Part shown: in pieces, positions 35,212 through 44,370 of the stretch
How positions within the stretch are numbered: the stretch's first letter is position 1
Layout: each line of letters begins with the position of its first letter
Source of the DNA: Lachnospiraceae bacterium
Lineage (GTDB): Bacteria; Bacillota; Clostridia; Lachnospirales; Lachnospiraceae
Reading direction: 5' to 3'
DNA length: 64,000 nt
Assembly (NCBI GenBank): GCA_024690205.1
Contig: JAILCX010000047.1
Location: forward strand, 1-64,000
Notes under the pieces: generated by a model
Told to the model about the DNA's origin: nothing
Database searches by the model: none
Seen by the model: the letters and a program-made list of their open reading frames with translations, nothing else
Position numbers and translations under genes: made by a program

Positions 35212-36108
35212 ATGGATACAAAGATATTGCTTGAAAACGGTACCAACGAACTGGAAGTTCTCCAGTTTGAACTTGATGGTAATGCGTACGGAATCAACGT
35301 TGCGAAGATTAAGGAGATCATCCCTTATCAGCCCGTTACTCCCGTTCCCAATTCCCATCCCAGCATCGAAGGTATATTTATGCCGAGAGATGTTATGATT
35401 ACTGCAATCGATCTTAAGAACTGTCTGCAAAGAGGTGAAAGCACACCCGGCGGATTGTTTATCATTACGAACTTCAATAAACTTGATATCGCATTCCATG
35501 TAGACTCGGTAAAGGGTATCCACAGAGTATCATGGCAGGATATCATCAAACCCGGCGCTACGGTTTCATCTGCTGATGAGAGTATCTCGACAGGTATCGT
35601 TAAGCTCGATGGAAACCTTGTTATCATTCTTGACTTCGAGAAGATAGTAACAGATATTAATCCCGAAACCGGACTTAAATTATCTGAGATCACGGAACTC
35701 GGTGAGAGAGGACGTACGGATGTACCGATCCTTATCGCAGAGGACTCAGTACTGCTTAACAAGCTGATCGTAGATTCACTTAGGAAAGCAGGATATAGCA
35801 ATCTTATCCATACACAGAACGGACAGGAAGCTTACGATATCATCACAGAGTGCAAGGAAAAGGGCACACTTGAGGAACATGTTCAGTGTATCATCACCGA
35901 TATCGAAATGCCTCTGATGGACGGACACAGACTTACGAAACTTGTTAAGAGTGATCCGGCTACTGAAAAGATACCGATCATCATTTTCTCTTCTTTGGTT
36001 AATGATGAAATGCGTAAGAAGGGTGAATCCCTCGGAGCTAACGCTCAGTTGTCTAAACCCGAGATCGGTAATCTCGTTCGTACGGTTGACAGTCTGGTCA
36101 GACTGTAA
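35212..36108 (+). CDS. cheV: Chemotaxis protein CheV (CheW-receiver fusion)
   Basis: A 298-residue protein. Residues 10-150 are a CheW domain (LEVLQFELDGNAYGINVAKIKEII), which docks on the CheA kinase and chemoreceptors. Residues 170-298 are a CheY-like receiver with phospho-acceptor Asp230 in TDIEMPLMDG and a Lys in QLSKPEIG. CheV couples receptors to CheA and adapts the signal by phosphorylation. ATG 35212 follows GAGGTGG. No other chemotaxis gene lies nearby. The next gene encodes the FliM-motif array protein, which makes the pairing worth attention. Confidence 0.95.
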   Translation: MDTKILLENGTNELEVLQFELDGNAYGINVAKIKEIIPYQPVTPVPNSHPSIEGIFMPRDVMITAIDLKNCLQRGESTPGGLFIITNFNKLDIAFHVDSVKGIHRVSWQDIIKPGATVSSADESISTGIVKLDGNLVIILDFEKIVTDINPETGLKLSEITELGERGRTDVPILIAEDSVLLNKLIVDSLRKAGYSNLIHTQNGQEAYDIITECKEKGTLEEHVQCIITDIEMPLMDGHRLTKLVKSDPATEKIPIIIFSSLVNDEMRKKGESLGANAQLSKPEIGNLVRTVDSLVRL

Positions 36109-36143
36109 TAATCAATCCGATAATCGGATATTCAAAAAATGAT

Positions 36144-36171
36144 AACCCCCGCAGTAGTGCTGTGGGGGTTT
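36144..36171 (+). terminator. Probable terminator between cheV and the repeat-protein gene
   Basis: The 11-base arms AACCCCCGCAG (36144-36154) and CTGTGGGGGTT (36160-36170) contain one G-U pair and a five-base loop. The T tract is short, so termination may be partial. Confidence 0.6.
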
Positions 36172-36202
36172 GCTACAACAAGGATAAATTCAGGAGAAGA
36201 TA

Positions 36203-39200
36203 ATGGCGTCAGAAGAACAATATCTTGACGATCTGCTCAAAAATGTAATAGGTAATGAACCGCCCAAGGAACGCACGATGCAGGATGTCATGCGTGAAAT
36301 GGGCGCTGTTTATGCTAAGAACGCTGAAAGACTGAAGGCTATGGAAGCAGCATCAGCTAAGGACCCCGAAGTCGAGGTTCCGGCTGAGGAGGCTGTTCCC
36401 GAAGCTGCTGTTGATATGCCCGTTGAAGAGGTTCCGGCAGCTATCGCGGTTGCTGCTGAGGAGCCTGCTGAACCCGTTCCGGAAGTTACCGTTGAGATGC
36501 CTGCTGAACCGGTTGCTGAAATGCCGGTTGAAGAGATTCCGGCTTTCGAAGAACCTGTTGAGGTTCCTGCGTCAGATGATATCGAAGCGCCTGCTGTGGA
36601 TCTTGGAGACGATTTCGATCCCTTCGACCAGGACACACTTGCTGATATGCTCGATGTCCTTGATAAGCCCGGAGAGTTTGATGCGGAAGTTGTTCCCGAT
36701 GAAGCAACAAGGCAAGCTGAAGAACTCGCAAGCATGCTCGATGATGTTCCAGGTATCATTGAAGATGTTCCGGTTGAAGAGCCTGCACACGAAGACGAAA
36801 ATATGTCTCAGGAAGATCTTGAGGCACTTCTCGGAAGCCTTGAAACTGAACCACCTGCTGCTGAAGTTCCTGTTGATGAAGTTCCTGTTGATGACATTCC
36901 TCTCGAGGATATGCCTGTCGATGATATTTCTATTGACGACATTCCTCTCGATGATATCCCCGTAGAAGATATTCCTGTTGACGATATTCCTCTCGATGAT
37001 ATCCCCGTAGAAGATATTCCTATGGATGAGTCTGCATCAGCAGATGAAAATATGTCTCAGGAGGATCTCGAGGCGCTTCTTGGAAGCCTTGATACGGAAG
37101 CACCTGCGGAGGATATTCCTGTTGACGATATTCCTCTCAACGATATTCCCGTAGAAGATATTCCTATGGATGAGTCTGCATCAGCAGATGAAAATATGTC
37201 TCAGGAAGATCTTGAGACACTTCTTGGAAGCCTTGACACTGAGGCGCCTGCAGAAGAAACACCCAACGATGACATTCCGTTGGAAATTCCTGTCGAAGAT
37301 ATCCCTGCAGATGAAATACCTGTCGAAGAACCTTCGCTCGACGACCTTATGTCGCAGGAAGATCTGGAAGCTCTTCTTAACAGCGAGACACCAGTCGAAG
37401 AACCTGCACCTGCAGATGAAAATATGTCTCAGGAAGATCTCGAAGCACTTCTTGGAAGCCTTGACACTGAGGCGCCCGCAGAAGAAGCACACATCGATGA
37501 CATTCCGTTGGAAATGCCTCTCGAAGATATCCCTTCAGACGATATACCTGTCGAAGAACCTTCGACCGACGACCTTATGTCACAGGAAGATCTGGATGCA
37601 CTTCTTAACAGTGAGACAGTTGTAGAAGAACCCGCTCCTTTAAGCGACGATGTTTCACAGGAAGACCTTGAAGCTATGCTTGGAGAACTGGGCCTTGATT
37701 CCGAGGAAGCACCTGTAGATGAAGCACCTGCAGAAGAACCTGCCGGTGAAGAAGATGTTCCCAGTGAAGAAGAGCTGGTTGAAGAAGCTATTGATACTGA
37801 TCCTGATATTGCTCAGGAATTTGGTGAAGAACCTTCACAGGATGACCTTGAGGCCATGCTTGAAGGAATAGATATTGAAGAGCCTGAAGCTGCATCGGAA
37901 AATGATGATGATCTTCCTGATGATGCGGAACTTTCTCAGGACGATATTGATGCTGCACTTAACGGAGGAGATGTTGATCTTTTGAAGATGCTCGGCGAAG
38001 CTGAAACTGCCGAGGATTTTGAAATGCCTTCAGATCGCCTTTCAGGTGGAGATGAAGAACCGGCTGCTGAGGAAGTTGCAGAGGAAGCATCAGAAGAAGC
38101 ACCCGCAGAGGATCTTGGTGAAAACATGAGCCAGGATGATCTCGAGGCCATGCTTGCAGGTATTGATGTTGAAGAAGCACCTGCCGAAGAGGGTGATTCA
38201 GGTGAGTCTGCATCCGAAGATCTTTCCGATGTTGAAAAGCTTGAAGCTACTGAAGGAAGTGATGAAGATCTTTTGTCGCTCCTTGAAGGCATAGATGAAG
38301 CCGCATCCGAAGAGGGAGCAACTGACGGATTGCCGGATGAGCTTCTTGGCGGAGAAAGCGAAGAAACCGAAGAAGCACCCAAGAAGAAAAAAAAGAAGTT
38401 CTCACTTGCTGCTTTGTTGCCTTTTGGAAAGAAGAAAAAGAAGAAGGGCGATGAAGAAACAGAAGAAACTGAAGAGAATGCAGAGGCATCTGAGGATAGT
38501 GAAAAAGGACCCGTTGAAGCTTCTGCAGAGCAGATAGATGATATCCTTGCCGGAATAACGGATGAAGGTGAACCTTCTGAAGAACCTCTTGAAATAGATC
38601 TTGGGGAAGGGGATGGGACTGCCGAGGTTCCTGAAAAGAAAAAGAAAAAGGATGGCTTCTTTGCAAAGATATTTGCGTTCCTTTTTGAGGAAGAAGAGGA
38701 AGAGGAAGATATCCTTGCGGAAGTTTCAAACGAAGATATCCTTGCCCAGATAGATGCCGAAAACGCTGAAGAAGACGCCAAAGGCAAGAAGGGCAAAGGA
38801 AAGAAAGCCAAGAAGGATAAAAAGAAAAAGGGCAAAGATAAAGCCGCCGATGAAGGCGAAGGCGCTTCCGAAGGCGAAGATGGTGAAGGCGGCGAAGAGG
38901 GCGACGATAAGAAGAAAAAGAAAAAGCCCAAGAAGGAAAAGGCGCCTAAGGAGCCCAAGGAAAAGGTTCCTTCGAAGAAGGTCCTTTCAAAGAAAGCGTT
39001 TATTGCTCTTGTTGCTTTCTGCGCTTCAGTCATTGCAGCTATTGTCATCATAAGTTCGATACTTCCCGATCATGCTGACAAACAGCTTGCAAGAAAGGCA
39101 TATTTTAACGGCGATTACAGAACTGTTTATGAAAACTTCTACGGAAAGAGATTAAGTGATTCAGATTATCTGATCTTTAAAAAGGCTGAGACTGTTCTTC

Positions 39201-39721
39201 TTCTCCAAAGAAGGATTGACTCATATCATAACAGGCTTAAACTTGGTGAACCCGCACAGGCACTCGATTCACTTCTTGAAGGTGTTAACCTCTACGGTAT
39301 CTTTGTAGCAGATGACAGATACCAGGCAGCTTCCGAGCTTGCACCTGTTTACCAGGAGATACTGACTCTGCTTGCCGATAACTATTCATTAAGTGAGCAG
39401 GATGCGATAGAACTGTATTCCATGGAAGACAGGGATGCTTATACGGAAAAACTTATCTCTATCGTAACAGGTAGAAAATACACTCTTAAGAAAAAACCTG
39501 AAGTAACAGAAGAAGAACCGGAAACTAATGATGAGATGCTTCCTCCCGAAGGCGAAGATGAAATGATCCCTCAAAGCAGTGAAGGAAAGATGAATCCTCC
39601 TGCTGATGGAAATCCTGAACAGGCAGCGCCTCCCAAACCTGAGGATGAAGGCGAACCCGAGCAGGAGTTTATTGAGCTTCATCCGCTTGAGGACCTTCTT
39701 GAAGATGAAGAGGATCTTTAA
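36203..39721 (+). CDS. Giant acidic single-TM protein with ten FliM-N-terminus-like motifs
   Basis: A 1172-residue protein. Residues 1-~930 are very acidic and low in complexity, with Glu/Pro/Ala linkers and later Lys-rich blocks. Embedded are ten SQ(E/D)D(L/I)(E/D)AxL motifs near residues 201, 284, 332, 383, 408, 459, 484, 544, 577 and 642. The ninth, LSQDDIDAALNGGD, is close to the LSQxEIDALL motif that binds phospho-CheY in FliM. A membrane helix lies at about 931-955. A helical outer domain of about 190 residues follows, then an acidic Pro-rich tail. cheV lies just upstream and hisH starts on the base after the stop. Known parts: the motif and the helix. Its function as a CheY-docking scaffold is inference. 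Confidence 0.88.
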   Translation: MASEEQYLDDLLKNVIGNEPPKERTMQDVMREMGAVYAKNAERLKAMEAASAKDPEVEVPAEEAVPEAAVDMPVEEVPAAIAVAAEEPAEPVPEVTVEMPAEPVAEMPVEEIPAFEEPVEVPASDDIEAPAVDLGDDFDPFDQDTLADMLDVLDKPGEFDAEVVPDEATRQAEELASMLDDVPGIIEDVPVEEPAHEDENMSQEDLEALLGSLETEPPAAEVPVDEVPVDDIPLEDMPVDDISIDDIPLDDIPVEDIPVDDIPLDDIPVEDIPMDESASADENMSQEDLEALLGSLDTEAPAEDIPVDDIPLNDIPVEDIPMDESASADENMSQEDLETLLGSLDTEAPAEETPNDDIPLEIPVEDIPADEIPVEEPSLDDLMSQEDLEALLNSETPVEEPAPADENMSQEDLEALLGSLDTEAPAEEAHIDDIPLEMPLEDIPSDDIPVEEPSTDDLMSQEDLDALLNSETVVEEPAPLSDDVSQEDLEAMLGELGLDSEEAPVDEAPAEEPAGEEDVPSEEELVEEAIDTDPDIAQEFGEEPSQDDLEAMLEGIDIEEPEAASENDDDLPDDAELSQDDIDAALNGGDVDLLKMLGEAETAEDFEMPSDRLSGGDEEPAAEEVAEEASEEAPAEDLGENMSQDDLEAMLAGIDVEEAPAEEGDSGESASEDLSDVEKLEATEGSDEDLLSLLEGIDEAASEEGATDGLPDELLGGESEETEEAPKKKKKKFSLAALLPFGKKKKKKGDEETEETEENAEASEDSEKGPVEASAEQIDDILAGITDEGEPSEEPLEIDLGEGDGTAEVPEKKKKKDGFFAKIFAFLFEEEEEEEDILAEVSNEDILAQIDAENAEEDAKGKKGKGKKAKKDKKKKGKDKAADEGEGASEGEDGEGGEEGDDKKKKKKPKKEKAPKEPKEKVPSKKVLSKKAFIALVAFCASVIAAIVIISSILPDHADKQLARKAYFNGDYRTVYENFYGKRLSDSDYLIFKKAETVLLLQRRIDSYHNRLKLGEPAQALDSLLEGVNLYGIFVADDRYQAASELAPVYQEILTLLADNYSLSEQDAIELYSMEDRDAYTEKLISIVTGRKYTLKKKPEVTEEEPETNDEMLPPEGEDEMIPQSSEGKMNPPADGNPEQAAPPKPEDEGEPEQEFIELHPLEDLLEDEEDL
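36968..37255 (+). repeat. Two tandem 144-base direct repeats inside the array gene
   Basis: Unit 1 is 36968-37111 and unit 2 is 37112-37255, with only scattered differences. Each encodes 48 residues: an IPVDD/IPVED linker plus one MSQEDLE(A/T)LLGSLDTEAP motif. The near-identity points to recent duplication by slippage or unequal recombination. Confidence 0.8.
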
Positions 39722-40327
39722 ATGATTGCGATTATAGATTATGATGCAGGCAATATAAAGAGCGTTGAAAAAGCTCTGTTATATCTTGGAAAAGAAGCGG
39801 TGATAACAAGAGATACGGACACATTGCTTTCGGCTGAAAAGGTTATTCTTCCGGGTGTCGGATCGTTCGGTGACGCCATGGGTAATCTTGAAAGATACGG
39901 TTTGATCCCGGTTATCAAAAAGATCGTCGAAAACAAAACTCCGTTCATGGGAATCTGTCTTGGGTTACAGCTTCTTTTTGATTCATCTGAAGAATCACCG
40001 GGAGTTAAGGGCTTGGGCATATTACCGGGAAAGGTTTTGAGATTTCCTCAAAAGGACGGATTTAAAGTTCCCCAGATCGGATGGAACTCTCTTTCGTTTC
40101 CGAAGGAAAGCCGCCTCTTTAAAGGTATTCCGGAAGGATCGTTTGTATACTTTGTCCATTCATACTTTCTGGATGCCGGAGATAAATCCGATGTAGCTGC
40201 ACAAAGTGATTACATATTTAAGTTTGATGCGGCTGTTGAAAAAGACAATGTGTTTGCGTGTCAGTTCCATCCGGAAAAGAGCTCGGATGTCGGACTTTCC
40301 ATACTAAAGAATTTTACGGAAATATAA
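39722..40327 (+). CDS. hisH: Imidazole glycerol phosphate synthase, glutaminase subunit
   Basis: A 201-residue class I glutamine amidotransferase. It opens [11 protein letters not shown], has [12 protein letters not shown], the nucleophile Cys79 in [10 protein letters not shown], and His/Glu in QFHPEKSSD. HisH makes ammonia that HisF uses to form IGP and AICAR in histidine synthesis. Its ATG lies on the base after the stop of the array gene, and hisF follows after one base. No other his gene is in the window. Confidence 0.96.
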   Translation: MIAIIDYDAGNIKSVEKALLYLGKEAVITRDTDTLLSAEKVILPGVGSFGDAMGNLERYGLIPVIKKIVENKTPFMGICLGLQLLFDSSEESPGVKGLGILPGKVLRFPQKDGFKVPQIGWNSLSFPKESRLFKGIPEGSFVYFVHSYFLDAGDKSDVAAQSDYIFKFDAAVEKDNVFACQFHPEKSSDVGLSILKNFTEI

Positions 40328-40328
40328 G

Positions 40329-41084
40329 ATGCACACTAAAAGGATAATACCCTGTCTTGATGTTGATAAGGGAAGGGTAGTAAAAGGAACAAAATTTTTA
40401 AATCTTGTAGATGCGGGAGATCCTGTTGAAGTCGGATCTTTCTATGATAAATCCGGAGCTGATGAGCTCGTCTTTTTGGATATAACCGCATCGAGCGATT
40501 CCCGTAACATAAAAGCAGAGCTTGTAAGAGCTGTAGCGGAGAAAGTGTTTATTCCGTTTACTGTCGGAGGTGGTATCAGGTCTTCCGAGGATTTCAGAAT
40601 GATACTTCGTGAAGGCGCCGACAAGGTTGCTGTCAATTCAGCTGCGATCATGAATCCCGAGATAATTTCTGATGCTGCAATGAAGTTCGGATCACAGTGT
40701 GTCGTGGTTGCGATAGATGCCAAAAGGAGCGGCGATTCGTGGACCGTATATAAAAACGGCGGAAGAGTTGATATGGGGATCGATGCGATCGAGTGGGCGA
40801 TGAAAGCCGAAAAACTCGGAGCCGGAGAGATTCTGTTAACTTCGATGGATTGTGACGGAACAAAGAGCGGGTATGATCTTGAACTTACCAAAGCCGTTTC
40901 TTCAAATGTTTCGATCCCTGTCATAGCATCGGGTGGAGCAGGATCAGTACAGGATTTTGCCGATGCTTTTGAAATAGGCGGAGCTGATGCGGCATTGGCG
41001 GCTTCTTTATTCCATTTCAGGGAAATGGATATCCATGATCTTAAAAATCAGCTTTCCGAAAAAGGCATACCGATAAGGAGATAG
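40329..41084 (+). CDS. hisF: Imidazole glycerol phosphate synthase, cyclase subunit
   Basis: A 251-residue TIM barrel with the HisF opening [16 protein letters not shown], phosphate-binding glycines FTVGGGIRS, catalytic Asp in VVVAIDAKR, and the second phosphate loop [11 protein letters not shown]. It closes the imidazole ring with ammonia from HisH. One base after hisH and five before ung, so a polycistronic message is likely. Confidence 0.97.
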   Translation: MHTKRIIPCLDVDKGRVVKGTKFLNLVDAGDPVEVGSFYDKSGADELVFLDITASSDSRNIKAELVRAVAEKVFIPFTVGGGIRSSEDFRMILREGADKVAVNSAAIMNPEIISDAAMKFGSQCVVVAIDAKRSGDSWTVYKNGGRVDMGIDAIEWAMKAEKLGAGEILLTSMDCDGTKSGYDLELTKAVSSNVSIPVIASGGAGSVQDFADAFEIGGADAALAASLFHFREMDIHDLKNQLSEKGIPIRR

Positions 41085-41089
41085 TCATC

Positions 41090-41764
41090 ATGTCGATGAT
41101 AACCGGTGACTGGCTTGATGTGCTTAACGGAGAGTTCACAAAGCCGTATTATAAAGAACTGTATAAGTTCGTTAAAAACGAGTATAATACAAAAGTGGTG
41201 TTTCCGCCTGCGGATGATATCTTTAACGCTTTTCATCTTACTCCGTTAAAGGATGTTAAGGTGGTCATCCTGGGACAGGATCCTTACCACGATGATAAGC
41301 AGGCACACGGACTTTGTTTTTCGGTTCAGCCGGGGACCAAGATCCCGCCTTCTTTGGTGAACATCTATAAGGAACTCCATGATGATCTGGGATGCAGGAT
41401 TCCGAATAACGGATATCTTGTAAAATGGGCCGACCAGGGAGTCCTTCTTTTAAACACGGTCCTTACAGTCCGTGCTCATGAAGCGTTTTCGCACAGGAAC
41501 ATGGGTTGGGAAACATTCACCGATGCGGTAATAAGCGCTCTTAACAAAGAGGACCGGCCGATAGTCTTTATGCTTTGGGGAGCACCCGCAGGTGCAAAGG
41601 CATCCATGCTTGATAATCCCAAACATCTTGTTTTAAAGGCAATGCATCCAAGTCCGCTTTCGGCATACAAAGGCTTTTTCGGATGCAAACACTTTTCGAA
41701 ATGTAACGAATTTCTCGTTTCAAATAATTTAACGCCAATCGATTGGCAGATAGAGGACATATAA
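41090..41764 (+). CDS. ung: Uracil-DNA glycosylase (family 1)
   Basis: A 224-residue base-excision repair enzyme that removes uracil from DNA. The water-activating motif ILGQDPYHDD and the DNA-intercalating HPSPLSAYKGFFGCKHF loop are both present. AAGGAG precedes ATG 41090. The stop overlaps the lysA start by one base (TAATG), so the two are coupled. Standard length; no anomaly. Confidence 0.97.
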   Translation: MSMITGDWLDVLNGEFTKPYYKELYKFVKNEYNTKVVFPPADDIFNAFHLTPLKDVKVVILGQDPYHDDKQAHGLCFSVQPGTKIPPSLVNIYKELHDDLGCRIPNNGYLVKWADQGVLLLNTVLTVRAHEAFSHRNMGWETFTDAVISALNKEDRPIVFMLWGAPAGAKASMLDNPKHLVLKAMHPSPLSAYKGFFGCKHFSKCNEFLVSNNLTPIDWQIEDI

Positions 41765-43005
41765 TGGATTCATACATTGAAAAAATTGATTTCTTTAAAG
41801 GCAATGACATTGAAAAGATAGCCGAAGAATACGGCACTCCGCTTTACGTTTACAGTGAAGATATCATAAGGAGCCGTATGAGGGATGTTGCGGGGATAAT
41901 CACCAAGTATCCCTACAAGGCTAATTATTCGATGAAGGCAAACTCAAACCTCGAGATATTAAAGATCGCACTTGAAGAAGGTGTAAACTGCGATGCAATG
42001 TCCGAAGGTGAAATAAGACTCCTTTTGCGTGCAGGCTTTAAGAACGATCAGATATTCTTTGTCTGCAACAATATCGATGCAAAGGAGATGCAGTTTGCAA
42101 TCGACAATAACATCATGACGAGCCTTGACAGTGTCGATCAGCTCGATCTTTACGGTTCATTGAATCCGGGTGGAAAATGCGCGATAAGGATAAATCCCGG
42201 TGTCGGCGCAGGACATCATGAAAAGGTTGTTACTGCAGGCAAGAAAACAAAGTTTGCGATAGCTGAAGAGGACCTTGAAGAGGCTATTAAAACAGCTGCA
42301 AAGCACAATCTTAAGATCGTCGGTATAAACCAGCATGTAGGTTCTCTATACATGACACCTGAACCATTCCTTCAGGCTATAGACCAATTCTTAAGAATAG
42401 CAAAGAATTTCCCCGGCCTTGAGTTCATCGATTTCGGTGGAGGATTCGGAATACCTTATCACAAACTTGAGGATGAGGAGCCTTTTGATATCTATAAACT
42501 GAGCATCGAGTGGACAAAGAAGCTTGATGATTTTGTTGAAAGCTATGGTTCAACACCTTTGTTTAAATCAGAGCCCGGAAGATACTGCGTGGCTGAAGGA
42601 GGGGTCATCCTCGGACGTGTCAATGCCGTTAAGTATAACGGTGATCGTAAATACGTTGGAACCGATGTCGGAATGAACGTTCTTGCACGTCCCGTACTTT
42701 ATGATTCATGGCATGATATCGAGATCTTCTGCAACGGCAAATCCATCCGTGGCATGAAAGAAGAAGCTACCATCACCGGAAATATCTGTGAGTCCGGCGA
42801 TGTTCTTTGCAAGGACAGACCTATGCCCATCATAAGAGACAATGATCTTATCTGTGTTCTTGATGCGGGCGCTTACGGATATGCAATGTGCTATTCATAC
42901 AACACAAGACTTAAACCTGCTGAGGTTATGATCAATTCTGACGGATCGGTACGTCTTATAAGAAAGAGAGAAACCTTCGAGGATATCTTTAATTCATTCG
43001 TATAA
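41764..43005 (+). CDS. lysA: Diaminopimelate decarboxylase
   Basis: A 413-residue PLP enzyme converting meso-diaminopimelate to lysine, the last step of lysine synthesis. The PLP lysine lies in YSMKANSN; QHVGS, DFGGGFGIP, EPGRYCVAEGG and the active-site CESGDVLC are all seen. ATG 41764 has GAGG upstream and overlaps the ung stop by one base. A longer in-frame start at 41743 would lie inside ung and lacks a ribosome site. Confidence 0.96.
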   Translation: MDSYIEKIDFFKGNDIEKIAEEYGTPLYVYSEDIIRSRMRDVAGIITKYPYKANYSMKANSNLEILKIALEEGVNCDAMSEGEIRLLLRAGFKNDQIFFVCNNIDAKEMQFAIDNNIMTSLDSVDQLDLYGSLNPGGKCAIRINPGVGAGHHEKVVTAGKKTKFAIAEEDLEEAIKTAAKHNLKIVGINQHVGSLYMTPEPFLQAIDQFLRIAKNFPGLEFIDFGGGFGIPYHKLEDEEPFDIYKLSIEWTKKLDDFVESYGSTPLFKSEPGRYCVAEGGVILGRVNAVKYNGDRKYVGTDVGMNVLARPVLYDSWHDIEIFCNGKSIRGMKEEATITGNICESGDVLCKDRPMPIIRDNDLICVLDAGAYGYAMCYSYNTRLKPAEVMINSDGSVRLIRKRETFEDIFNSFV

Positions 43006-43006
43006 T

Positions 43007-44356
43007 ATGGCTGGTAATAAGAATAATCAATTTTATAACAACCTTGGAAATGAGATAAAAAAATCCCTGACTGAAGGTCTTAAGACCGGTGACTTTTCGG
43101 GACTTAACAACGCCATCACCGATTCGGTAAACAGCGTTATAAAAGATGCCACAAACAAAGTTTCCGATGTCTGGTATGATCCTCTTGCTTCAAAGGATGT
43201 TTACAAAACAACATCAGGCAGAAAGATATATTCCAACTATTCAGAGGCTGAAGATTATGCAAAGATGCTTCAGGAGCGTAGGCGTTTGCATAATGAAGCA
43301 GTCTTAAAGGCTGAGAAGGAACGTTTAGCACAAAAGCAGAAATTTAAGGATCTAAAAAGACAGCAGAAATACGAACTTCAGGTTTCCAAAGAAAACCTTC
43401 CGGTTAAGTTTAATCCCATAGGCAAAAAAAGCGGGAGTTTATGTGTTGTCGGGGGAACTATAGGAACCGTCTTGTTCGGCTTAAGATCACTGGTTGCTTT
43501 ATTTGCAATGCTGTTTAACGGAGCTACGATATTTCCGCTTATTGTTCCCGGAGTGCTTTTGGCATCGAGTCTCGGACTGATGAAATACGGACTTGTTCAA
43601 AAGGGCATGTATGAGCGTGCAAAGAAGTATGCGATGATCGCCGGCAACAATATGTACGCGCAGATATCGATGCTTTCTTCTTCGCTTGGACTTAAAGCAA
43701 GCCGGGTTACCAAAGACATCAAGAAGATGCTTCGAAAGGGCTATTTCCCGGAAGGATATCTTGATGCCGGCGAGACAACACTGATGCTCAGTAATGATGT
43801 ATTTAAACAGTATGAGCAGACGATGAAGAATGCCGATGCGGCCAAGATGGAGAATCTTAAAAAGGCTGCTCTTGATGATGAACTCATGCAGGAAGCTTTA
43901 AGTAAGCTTGATCCTTCTTCACATACCCAGTTTACCGAAATGGTGGTTTACGGAAGAGACTGTACGAAAAGACTTCATGAGCTCAACGATGACATTCCGG
44001 GCGAAAGCATTTCAAGAAAACTTGATGCCCTTGAAAATACGCTTGTTGAGATATTCAGACGTTTGATGGAACATCCCGAGCAGATGAACAGGATGAACAA
44101 GTTGATGGATTATTATCTTCCTACGATGATAAAGCTTGTTGAGGCTTATGCCGAGTATGACAAGGTTTCAACTCCCGGGACGGATATAATAAAGGCAAAA
44201 GAAGAGATAGAAAACACTCTTGATACCATAAACGAAGCATTTGTACAATTACTCAACAATCTGTTCCGTGATTCCGTATGGGATGTCACAACCGATGCGC
44301 AGGTTTTACAGACCGTCCTTAAACAGGAAGGCCTGGCTAAAGATATAGAACAATAA
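43007..44356 (+). CDS. XpaC-like membrane protein (5-bromo-4-chloroindolyl phosphate hydrolysis family)
   Basis: A 449-residue protein. A charged N-terminus and a coiled coil near 85-130 precede two membrane helices (about 145-195). A long helical cytoplasmic domain follows. The arrangement and the telA gene 14 bases downstream match the XpaC-TelA pair of Firmicutes. The family's name comes from an indirect phenotype; its true role is unknown, with a link to envelope stress and toxic-anion tolerance. The ATG lies two bases after the lysA stop with no clear ribosome site, so translation may depend on coupling. Confidence 0.82.
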   Translation: MAGNKNNQFYNNLGNEIKKSLTEGLKTGDFSGLNNAITDSVNSVIKDATNKVSDVWYDPLASKDVYKTTSGRKIYSNYSEAEDYAKMLQERRRLHNEAVLKAEKERLAQKQKFKDLKRQQKYELQVSKENLPVKFNPIGKKSGSLCVVGGTIGTVLFGLRSLVALFAMLFNGATIFPLIVPGVLLASSLGLMKYGLVQKGMYERAKKYAMIAGNNMYAQISMLSSSLGLKASRVTKDIKKMLRKGYFPEGYLDAGETTLMLSNDVFKQYEQTMKNADAAKMENLKKAALDDELMQEALSKLDPSSHTQFTEMVVYGRDCTKRLHELNDDIPGESISRKLDALENTLVEIFRRLMEHPEQMNRMNKLMDYYLPTMIKLVEAYAEYDKVSTPGTDIIKAKEEIENTLDTINEAFVQLLNNLFRDSVWDVTTDAQVLQTVLKQEGLAKDIEQ

Positions 44357-44370
44357 AAGGAGAATCTACT

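Noticed and set aside
36800..38160. Regularly spaced repeats that might suggest a CRISPR array
   Set aside because: Repeats are in-frame codons of a long gene, imperfect and unequal in spacing, with no unique spacers or cas genes.
37936..39051. A 371-codon open frame on the minus strand, rich in Ser/Phe/Ala
   Set aside because: It is the antisense shadow of the Lys/Glu-rich part of the repeat protein; low complexity, no ribosome site, no family resemblance.
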